Origin: Cyrtodaria siliqua
Lineage: Eukaryota; Mollusca; Bivalvia; Adapedonta; Hiatellidae
Direction of reading: 5' to 3'
Length of the DNA: 64,000 bases
NCBI GenBank assembly: GCA_037043455.1
Contig: JAWPHD010011477.1
Coordinates: forward strand, 19,532 to 83,531
The notes under the pieces were generated by a model. It worked only from the letters and a program-made list of their open reading frames with translations, ran no database searches and was not told the origin of the DNA. Both the position numbers and the translations under genes were made by a program. Numbering within the stretch: the first letter of the stretch is position 1; each line of letters starts with the position of its first letter. Below, piece by piece: positions 56,109 to 64,000 of this stretch.

Positions 56109-56500
56109 ACCTGCAATTTAATTATTAATAATGATTATAAGAATAGTATACAGCAAATTGTTTTTCCATATTAGACTGGTGATTATATTTCGCCAATAAT
56201 ATATTTAAATCTTTGATGTAATAAGAACAATGAAATGAATCTCAAACAATATCTAATTGTATGCAAGTTGGTTAAAAATCAAAATGATACGGAATAAATT
56301 TCTTAAATCTTTGAAAGAATAAGAAGAATAAAGGAATAAAAGAAATATCAAAAAATATTTAATCATATGCAAGTAGTTTGTCAAAAATGATACTGAATAA
56401 ATTGTTGGATACTCTAACTCCAATGCTTGCTAACCATTTCAAGAATGCCGTGTATCCCTTTAAGCAGCTCGAAAACAGGCACTATTTTGTCCTCTACCAT
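56098..56500 (+). repeat. Paralogous right flank of minisatellite 2
   Basis: Counterpart of 47,765-48,035, including the terminal reverse core 'caagaatgccgtgtatccct' (56,440-56,459). Confidence 0.7.
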
Positions 56501-56667
56501 AGTTCACAAGTCTGACAATTTGGCCATTGTTGGGTATATATTATAATGAGTCCATTTTCTTCTCTGGTATTATATAAAGAATATCCGGTTTGTCTTTCCA
56601 TACAATCAAATATCAATAGGAACATCAATAGAAACATATTGTCTCAGTAATTTCCCGTTTATAAGAA

Positions 56668-56885
56668 CGAATGGATGAATGAACGAACGAACGAAGGAAC
56701 GAACGATCGAACGAACGAGCCAGCCAGCCAGCCAGCCAGTCAGTACTTTACCGCTAACAAGAACGAACGAACGAACCATCGAGCCAGCCAGCTAGCCCCA
56801 GGCAGGCAGCCAACCAAGCAACCAACAAACAAACAAACAAACAGTGAATGAATGAACGAACGAACGAGCGAACGAACGAACAAAC
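56668..56885 (+). repeat. (GAAC)n/(CCAG)n microsatellite cluster
   Basis: Runs of 'gaacgaacgaac', 'gccagccagccag' and 'aaacaaacaaac' in succession. Confidence 0.9.
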
Positions 56886-57480
56886 TAAATAAAATACAAT
56901 GTATACAAATAAAAATATAAATAAATAAACATTATTAATTAACTAATAAATTAGTAAATAAATAAATCAATATTCTTGTATGTTTTCTTCATTTCTTTAT
57001 TTAATTTTTTATTTGTTTATTAAATTATTAGTTAATTAACTCAATAAAACAAATAAGTAAACAAAAGCAATATAAATAAAGAAACATTATTAATAAATTA
57101 ATAAATAAATAAATTAAATTTAATTAATAATTAATTAACTATTTATATAGTTATGCTGACTGCGTGCTTCACATGTGACTGATGGTTCATGTGTTCAATA
57201 CCCAAATAACTAAATCTTTACTTACTTACTTACTCACTTAATTAATAAACAAATAAATAAATTATTAATTAATTAATTAACTTTTTCTTAATTGTTTATT
57301 TAATTAACTAATTAATTTTTATTTAATTCATTATTTATGCCGACTGTGTGGTTTATATGTGACTAATGGTTTGTGGGTTTAATACACAATTTACAAAATT
57401 AAATTAATTAATTTTAATTAATTTTTAATTAATTAATTTTAAAAATCAGTTAATAAATAAATAAACAAATAACATCAAGA
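56886..57480. repeat. AT-rich low-complexity, TTAATTAA-type
   Basis: Dense 'attaattaattaa' and 'aaataaataaat' strings with two near-copies of 'gactgatggttcatgtgttc' (57,177 and 57,360). Strongly self-complementary. Confidence 0.8.
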
Positions 57481-57497
57481 GATTTTATAATGTAACA

Positions 57498-57587
57498 AGA
57501 AGAACAAGAAGAACAAGAAGAAGAAAAAGATGAAGAAGAAGAAGAAGAAGAAGAAGAAGAAGAAGAAGAAGAAGAAGAAGAAGAACA
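57498..57587 (+). repeat. (GAA)n microsatellite
   Basis: About 90 bases of GAA/AAG repeat, ending 'gaagaagaacatgc'. Confidence 0.9.
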
Positions 57588-57621
57588 TGCTATACATTTG
57601 GAATTATTTTGACGTATTTTC

Positions 57622-57744
57622 GTATTGTTCCACTGAATTTACAATAAAGCGTTTGTATGATTTGCTAACCTTTTAATATCATATATTATTGATTAACTAC
57701 TTAATATCTGCCATGGTTTGCAGGCAACTGCACGCATCATATGG
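57622..57744 (-). repeat. 120-bp inverted repeat, right copy
   Basis: Inverse of 52,618-52,737. Confidence 0.85.
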
Positions 57745-58604
57745 TAAAAACAAGGCCAATATGGAGAGAAACTCGGCCTGTATGAAAAAAATCGGCCAAT
57801 ATGAAATTCAAGCAATCTGATTGGATAAACCAACACGGCCTATACGACCAAGGCTTTGTTTTCTTTAAGGACGCCATTTTGAAGGAAAAAACACAACGTC
57901 GCAGCTTTTCGATGATAAACTAGTTCGCCTATATAATGTAGACAATCAAAATAATTAAGGTTTGATTATTTGTAAATTCGCTTACATCGACTTCGCTGAA
58001 ATATAGCTATTATCAAGTTCGTGTGTGATTTTCGCACGCGCCATCGAGCGGTAACAGTGGAATATTTATTTGAATCAGATACTTGTTATTAAATGTTATA
58101 TTGAACATATATCTCTTTTTTTCTTACCTGTAAATGATATTTAAAACAAAAGAATAAAGAGAGATATTAAGTAGTTAATTAATAAAAACGTCATTAATTA
58201 AGTGTTTTCATATTGGCCCAGTTATTGGGCCGAGCTAGATAAATCGCTAATGAATGGCAATACGGAAGAACGAGTTTTACTTTTGTCTATTAGATAAATC
58301 ATAAATCATCTTTGTGAAACTGTATCCATTATGCAGGCGTGCTTGTGTTATAGTAAACGAATAATGTAAAAGTACCGGTATCATCCATATGTGTGTCCCT
58401 TTAAAACCCATACTATACCGGCTACTTATGTCAACGTTATGTACAAAAATAACTCGTTTCTATAACAATATGATGACCATACACCTGAATACAGGCTACA
58501 TTTTGTCGACTCTATTGTACGAACAGAACCCGATTCTATGGCGTTTCTGTTCAAGAAAGGAAACACAATATTTCAGGTAAAGGTCTTACACGCGCTGGTT
58601 TATT
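57745..58604. other. Unassigned; GGCCAATATG motifs
   Basis: 'ggccaatatg' occurs at 57,757 and 57,793, and inverted at 58,208 ('catattggccc'), with 'ctcggcc' and 'gggccgag' alongside. This could be a small element of about 480 bp (57,755-58,235). Solitary core text 'gtgtgtccctttaaaac' is at 58,390. Confidence 0.4.
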
Positions 58605-58835
58605 CGAATGGTGTTTTACTTCATGTTAGCACATGTTAGACCATATATGACGGTCGATTTTGTCGTTTATGGAATAGAGGCAAACCACCACATTTTACCT
58701 CGGTAGAACCTGTACAGTATACCTCCCGCTATCCAACACTTTCTCACTTAGGAAGTCGAGCTCTCAGTGGGATTCGAACCCGGAGCGGTGAGAGGCGAGA
58801 TAGTGTTTAATATCGCGACCATGACTAGGCTTATA
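58605..58835 (-). mobile_element. tRNA-derived SINE, family G, reverse copy
   Basis: On the minus strand: B box GGGTTCGAATCCC (58,782-58,770), then 'actgagagctcgacttccta', 'ggtatactgtacaggttcta', 'aatcgaccgtcatata' and 'gaagtaaaacaccatt'. It matches 31,075-31,310. Confidence 0.75.
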
Positions 58836-59580
58836 AGAATACACAATTTTAAGGCTTATCACGTTATTTAAAAATGTCATCGACTATACAATTACACGGA
58901 ATAGAAACACATATCAACAAAAAAGGCACACTTACCTATTGATAAATCCTTTGTCAATAATAATAGAATATTGAAATATCTTTAGACACAAATACGTGTT
59001 GATAAATCCTTACTCAATAAAACACTAGCAAACCGTCGTTAATGAGGAATAGAATACTGAAAATGTTCTCTTCTTAAAACAAAATTCACACTTATCTGTT
59101 AATAAATCCTGTTAAATAGGAACACAGTGTTGGATATATAATATATTTAGTAATCAATCATAACGTGGAAGATATACGCAAACATGTTTATTGACTGCGC
59201 GGATTCGTAATGTTTACGTCGTCTTATATCCGTCTATTGAATATGCAAATTTGAATATAAGAACGAGGTTGTTTATTATTTCATTCATGAATACAGTAGG
59301 TTAACTTGATCAGTTAGAAAAACCCAGTCTATTATAGCGTATATATAATATGGTAACTCCGCCCATCGCGCGTGACAATTGTCACCATCTTAATAATTAA
59401 TGTGTTTTCCTTGTACATATCGGGTCCAACATTTGCATCTAGATTTTCATAGACAGTCATGGCAATACACTTGGACAACAGTTTCTCTAAAACTACAAGG
59501 CAGCTCTCATATATTCAATGAACCATTATATTATGGTCCTCTACCAAGTGTGTTTAATTTGTGAATTAGGGCCCAAATTA
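58836..59580. other. Unassigned interval
   Basis: Three spaced 'ttgataaatcct' motifs (58,940, 58,997, 59,098). No gene recognised. Confidence 0.4.
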
Positions 59581-60071
59581 TATGGGGCGCCGTTTTACTA
59601 TTTATTTAGTATTTTGTGATCTCAAGAATTCATTTCTTGATATCAAAAAATCGAATTATTGATATCAAGAATTATGTTTTGATATCAAGAATTATTTTTG
59701 ATTTCAAGAAATGAATTTTTGATATCAAGAAAGTATTTCTTGATATCAAAAATTAGATTTTTTGATATCAAGAACTATACTGATTTTTTGATATCAAGAA
59801 TTATATTTTTTGATATCAAGAAATGCATTTTGTGATATCAGAAAATCATTTTTTTATATAAATATCCAATTCTTGATATCAAGAATTCGATAAGAATTCG
59901 ATTTTTTTGATATCAAGAAATCAGTTGATTTTTTGATATCAATAAATCGATATTTTGATAAAAAAAAAGTATTTCTTGATATCAAAAAACCAGTCGATTT
60001 CTTGATATCATAAATTCGAATTCTTGATATCAGGAAATGAAAAGAAATACCGTGATTGCAATGATGTCTCC

Positions 60072-60125
60072 CCATCGTGAACGCTCGGCCAATCCCGTCA
60101 GGCATTGTACGAGATGTTGAGAATG
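60072..60125 (-). mobile_element. 54-bp family-U derivative with 10-bp target duplication
   Basis: Read in reverse, its first half ('attctcaacatctcgtac') matches the left end of the 441-bp element at 6,497, and its second half ('gattggccgagcgttcac') the right end; everything between is deleted. TGATGTCTCC flanks it exactly at 60,062-60,071 and 60,126-60,135. It therefore either moved as a 54-bp unit or lost its middle after insertion. Confidence 0.85.
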
Positions 60126-60148
60126 TGATGTCTCCTTGTAGTGTCAAA

Positions 60149-60355
60149 ATGGCCGACAGAAGAGATGAATTAGAGAAAAACATTTTAAAACAGATGAAAC
60201 GGGCAATTGTAAATGCAAATAGGTGTTTAGAAAGTTCCGACACTGACTGTAACAGAGTGCTTGTTGAGTTGAGACAAGCTCAAAGTAGTGGCACGCTTAT
60301 TCACTTGAGTCCAGATTCTATCGTTTTAATTTTATTTCTTGATATCAAAAATTAG
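60149..60355 (+). CDS. Short gene-like frame inside element T
   Basis: ATG at 60,149 in a good context (aaaATGG) opens 68 codons: MADRRDELEKNILKQMKRAI then a mixed hydrophilic helix-like region with two Cys (NRCLESSDTDC), VLVELRQAQSSGT, ending in repeat-encoded residues. The amino-acid mix and codon usage differ from the AT-rich palindromes around it, and the last 15 or so residues run into them. It may be a captured 5' exon of a host gene (Pack-MITE-like) or a remnant of the element's own protein. Family not recognised. Confidence 0.35.
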   Translation: MADRRDELEKNILKQMKRAIVNANRCLESSDTDCNRVLVELRQAQSSGTLIHLSPDSIVLILFLDIKN

Positions 60356-60684
60356 ACTTTTTTTTATATTAATAATTCGATTTTTTTTATATCTAGAAAT
60401 ACATTTTGTGATATCAGAAAATCATTTCTTGATATCGAAAATCGAATTCTTGATATCTAGAAATGCATTTTTTGATATCAAGAAATCAGTTGATATTCTG
60501 ATATCAATAAATCGATATTGTGATATCAATAAATCGATTTTTTTTATATAAAGAAATGAATTCTTGATATCACAAAATACTGATTAAAAGTAAAACGGCG
60601 CCCCATAAAAAAGTAAACCCTATCACGGGTGTCACAAGTTTAAATAGAGTTTAAGTTCTGCCAAGTCATTGAATACCTTCTTTG

Positions 60685-60935
60685 TGGCTTTCTAGGCTAT
60701 TGTTTCTTGCATTTATATATACACGAGCATCTTTGTGTTTTACTTTTATTGCCTATTGATTCTGCCTTGTTGGTTAAAGAATAGTTCATGGAATAGTTCA
60801 TGGCGGAGATTTCTTTATTTACACTGTCCCGTTTTACTGGGATGACAGTAGGGCAAGTGTGAGGTTTAGTGCACCATAGAACCTGGTTTAAACCCCCAGC
60901 GGCCTTTTATGCCACTGATCGTTCCAAGGCGGTAG
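60685..60935 (+). repeat. Family-R dispersed repeat, copy 2
   Basis: Counterpart of 51,160-51,395, continuing into 'gccactgatcgttccaagg'. A short 'aatagttcatgg' duplication is specific to this copy. Confidence 0.7.
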
Positions 60936-60997
60936 CCCTATTGCCCTTGCTTGAATTTCAGCATATAAAGGGTACTGCTAGTCTGGTCGGGTATATA

Positions 60998-61491
60998 CCG
61001 AAACGCAAAAGAAACGGAACTCGGGAATTTCCGCTATATATTGTATGTACAATATGCTGCTGTTAATCGAATGGTACATGGCTACGTAAGACATTTCCTT
61101 TCGGAAAGAAATACTAAACCAACACATAATACAGCAAATAGTATTCAAGTAGTATTCCTTCAAAGTTTCATTACTGACAGAGTACGCGTTTGGCTCAAGC
61201 ATGTGAGCAAACTTAGGATGCACAATTTTGCAAACTATTTACGTTAAATATAGTACTGAACTGGCTCAGTTTTTCAAAGAGGAACTTCAACATTTATGAA
61301 TTTCTTGTTTCAAGGTGTAGTGTGATTAAAACGTCTACAACATCACAGTTGTGTCCTTTCTCTAATTAACTGCAACGTTGTTTTTTTTACAAAACATCTT
61401 GGGATTGCTTTGGAATATTATGTGGAATTAAGTGTGCGGTATATACAATATATAGCGGAAATTCCCGAGTTGCGTTTCTTTTACGTTTCAG
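60998..61491 (+). mobile_element. 494-bp TA-flanked MITE, family Q
   Basis: Terminal inverted repeats of 49 bp match at 46 positions (CCGAAACGCAAAAGAAACGG.. against CTGAAACGTAAAAGAAACGC..), flanked by TA (60,996-60,997 and 61,492-61,493). The middle shows the 'catgtgagcaaactta' block shared with the reversed copy at 43.4-43.8 kb. Confidence 0.85.
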
Positions 61492-61574
61492 TATAGGGTA
61501 TGCTGTGTCTGCGTTGTGGTATACACTGAGTTCACCGCAACAAGCAGAAGCGCCGCGATATGATAACCTACCTG

Positions 61575-61646
61575 CCTTCCGGCCGGCCGGCCAGCCAGCC
61601 TGCCTGCCTGCCTGACTGCCTGCCTGCCTGCCTGCCTGCCTGCCTT
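61575..61646 (+). repeat. (TGCC)n / GGCC microsatellite
   Basis: 'ggccggccggccagccagcc' followed by about ten TGCC units with one 'gact' break. Confidence 0.9.
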
Positions 61647-61696
61647 ATTTCTAAATGTCTAAAGCATTTATAAAAAACATCCTATGTTCAAATATA

Positions 61697-61810
61697 CGAG
61701 GGTCATTCAAATATTACGTGGACATTTGTTATTGAAAATACACTTTTAAAAAACAAGTAAATTAAATTATATGGCAATAAAGGTCTACATTTTCACTATC
61801 ATATCAGTAA
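61697..61810 (+). mobile_element. Mariner-like left end, second copy
   Basis: TA + CGAGGGTCATTCAAATATTA.. then 'caagtaaattaaattatatg' and 'gcaataaaggtct' match 48,879-48,985. No right end is found before the compositional break. Confidence 0.7.
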
Positions 61811-62072
61811 ATACAAGCAAGGTTTTACGCAAGCGTAAAATAGCTGCCGACATATAATTACCTTGTAATACGACGTGCTAGAAGTACATATCACCACAGA
61901 AATACAATTGTTCACGTGTGCGTTAAAGTGTACATTAGAACACATATAAACTGTTCACTGTTACCATGTGTAATTATAACATTGCGTTATCAAAGTGAAA
62001 AATGTAAAGGAATAATATAAACCAATGAAAATGAAGAGAAAAAAAAGGAAAAAAAGAAAAAATAACTCACAG
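61811..62072. other. Unassigned, becoming purine-rich
   Basis: Ordinary AT-rich DNA until about 62,020, then an A/G-rich run (62,026-62,066) leading into the G-free tract. Confidence 0.5.
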
Positions 62073-64000
62073 CTTAATACCCTCTAACCTTCCTCCACAC
62101 TCACAATCCAACATCATAACTATCACACCTCATCACACTCCTAAATTACAATAATCCTACCTCTAACAACCAACCTTCAACACCCCAACTTATACATCCC
62201 CCTACATACAAATCCCCACTCCCTCCCCAACTTCTCTAAAACTCATCCCACCCCTCACACAAACTCAACCTTTCCTCAACAAATCCCCTTATCCTCCTCC
62301 AATATCTACTAATAAACACCTCAACCATACATTATCCCCAACCACCACCCCCATACTACCAAACCACTTCCCACATTATCTCCTAACTAACAAAAAAAAC
62401 ACAACAAACCCCCTCATAATTCTCCTACTACCCAATCACACTCCCCCCCAAATTCAAACCTACCAACAAACACAAAACAACCTCCACCAACCTCCCCTTA
62501 CACCTCCCCATCTTCATCCCTCCACACAACCCTTAATCCTCTTACCATCCCACTAACATATACAACATCCCCCTACCAAAATAAACCCACCCCCCTCACA
62601 CACCAACAACCCTCAAAATCCCTACCCCCCAACCCCTCCCACAAAACCACACACTTAACAAAAACCCCCCCCATCCAAAACCCCCCTAAAAACCAATCAC
62701 ACACCTATTCTCATCTTACAAACCCACCACCTATCACATCCCCCTCCCCTTTCCAAATACAACAATACATACCCACATCATAAAACCACTCCATTACCAT
62801 TACCTACCCTCAACAAAATTCCCCCCACACACCCCCCCCCCACCAAATTCCCACTACAAAACCATAAACAACAACCCTCTACATCTAAATTACCACATAT
62901 CTCCCCAACTTCATCCCAAAATCCCCACAAACCTAACACACCCTACATCCACTACCCCAAACCCTCTACAACCACAAACATCCTAAAATAACCCTATACT
63001 ATATCAACCCCTAACCCACCTAATATAAAAACACTAACCATCCAAAAAAACCCCCCACCCAAATTTCAAACAAATTCACAACATATCCAACCCTATATCT
63101 ACACACCACACACACTTCCCCAATCTAACACCACACACACAATAAAACCACAAAACCACACCAAACATACTTAACACAAACACTCTCACTCCCTAAAAAT
63201 AATAAATCATAACACCTACCAAAACCAAACACCCCCCCAACAACAACCTCCAACTCACCACCCCAATACAACCTTCAAACCAACAAAACACAACCAACAA
63301 CACCAAACACCCATAACTAACACCCCCACACCCAACACACTAACATACCACACTAAACCACATCAACACAATATCACCCAAACAAACTAACCACAACCAA
63401 CCAACACCTCACAAACCACACCCCCCCTCCACACCCCCACCAACTCCCTAATAAAAAAACCCCACAACAACACACATCCCCACCCACCCCAACACCCACA
63501 ACACAACAAACAACCAAACAACCCACAAAACACCAAACCATCACAACACAACCCCAAACAACATACCAACAAACCCCACCACATCAACAACACCTCCCCA
63601 CACACCCCCCAAACCCCAACCCCAACCCCCACATCCACCCCCCCAACACCAACAAACAACAAAACAACAAACCAACATATCACTAACCTATACTCAACAC
63701 TCATATAACCACAACACCCACAAACTCAACACCACCACCTCACTAAACCCACACAACATCACCAAACACACCAAACAATCAACCAAACAACCAACAACCC
63801 TACCCCACCACAAAACCCACACCAACTAACCTAACCCTAAAACAACCACCCCAACCACAAACAACCCCTACAACACAAACACAACACACCACCAACACCC
63901 ACCCCTCCACCAATAAACATCCCACACAACCCACACACCTCTACTCACAAAACCAACTAATCAATAATAATCCCACCACTACATCCTACACTACCACAAC
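62073..64000. other. G-free tract of 1,928 bases to window end
   Basis: After the G at 62,072 no G occurs on the + strand. The tract is A- and C-rich and aperiodic; T falls from roughly a quarter of bases near 62.1 kb to a few per cent near 63.5-63.9 kb, with lines such as 63,481-63,540 containing none. No tandem unit, telomere array or gene is visible, and the one long minus-strand frame (63,704-63,387) is only Gly/Val/Cys/Leu/Trp from GT-rich codons. It is probably a technical artefact, but the sequence alone cannot settle this. Confidence 0.9.

Larger units (their letters stand above)
59583..60605 (+). mobile_element. 1,023-bp TA-flanked element, family T, GATATC-packed
   Basis: Terminal inverted repeat TATGGGGCGCCGTTTTACT (59,581-59,599, exact inverse at 60,589-60,607). 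TA at the outer edge of each serves as the target duplication. Inside, both arms consist of about 30-bp spaced TTGATATCAA-type palindromes; more than 20 GATATC sites occur at 59,638-60,055 and 60,338-60,575. Between them is a non-repetitive core (60,056-60,325) with a gene-like frame and a 54-bp nested insertion. No transposase. Confidence 0.85.

Noticed and set aside
63387..63704. 105-codon minus-strand frame rich in Gly, Val, Cys, Leu, Trp
   Set aside because: It is what any frame through G/T-only DNA gives; it lies in the G-free tract and has no protein-like features.
63826..63842. Telomere-like 'ctaaccctaa'
   Set aside because: Single occurrence in A/C-rich DNA; no CCCTAA array.
62073..64000. 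Simple C-to-T conversion (bisulfite, APOBEC or RIP-type) of local DNA as full explanation
   Set aside because: Would not raise C to the high level seen nor make T fall along the tract; would need very GC-rich starting DNA.
1..64000. CRISPR array, prophage, operon or insertion sequence
   Set aside because: No bacterial genes, ribosome binding sites or spacer-repeat pattern; the direct repeats are animal minisatellites and transposon cores.

Overview
This window looks like intergenic DNA from an animal genome, most likely a bivalve mollusc. It is AT-rich and contains no operons, no bacterial genes and no intact long reading frame. Nearly everything that can be recognised is repetitive. The bivalve call is an inference. 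It rests on several dispersed families built as a short head, tandem core units of about 150-320 bp, a (GGAC/ACGG)n microsatellite and a short hairpin tail, which is the layout described for bivalve 'pearl'/Helitron-like non-autonomous elements. Abundant tRNA-derived SINEs and small inverted-repeat (MITE-type) DNA transposons support it. No host gene is securely identified; three weak candidates are listed with low confidence (a divergent exon pair near 40.5 kb and a 5' exon near 12.5 kb).

Layout. 0-5.6 kb: a degraded SINE, then a family-A array split by a 5'-truncated LINE with a clear 8-bp target duplication and a broken endonuclease/reverse transcriptase. 5.6-10.3 kb: a possible hAT-like remnant carrying a repeated segment interrupted by a 441-bp element with a 10-bp target duplication, then a family-B array split by an 899-bp TA-flanked MITE. 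10.3-17 kb: a 98-bp palindromic element with an 8-bp target duplication, two tRNA-derived SINEs, a 444-bp hAT MITE, and a 7-unit family-A array with a 320-bp period. 18-24.3 kb: SINEs, two of three copies of a MITE family with 6-bp target duplications, and a family-C array. 25-34.6 kb: more SINE and MITE copies, including a second copy of the TA-flanked MITE. 34.6-39.5 kb: family-A and family-D arrays, with a 63-bp reverse-transcriptase fragment embedded in the first. 40-44 kb: SINE, the candidate divergent exon pair, further MITEs.

45.0-48.0 kb and 54.9-56.5 kb are two paralogous loci in the same orientation. Each encloses a minisatellite grown from the same core, with a unit of about 53 bp in one and 69 bp in the other. 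Between and after them lie a mariner-like element, a GC-rich minisatellite, microsatellites and a 5-kb interval bounded by 120-bp inverted repeats. At 59.58-60.61 kb a TA-flanked element packed with GATATC palindromes carries a short gene-like reading frame and a 54-bp deletion derivative of the 6.5-kb element.

From 62,073 to the window end (1,928 bases) there is not one G on the + strand. That compositional break is unlike the rest of the window and is either an assembly or sequencing artefact or a very unusual sequence.

The genes do not work together here. The window is best read as layered transposon insertions whose order can be worked out from nesting, plus tandem arrays. All coordinates were read by eye, so boundaries without a stated target duplication are approximate.
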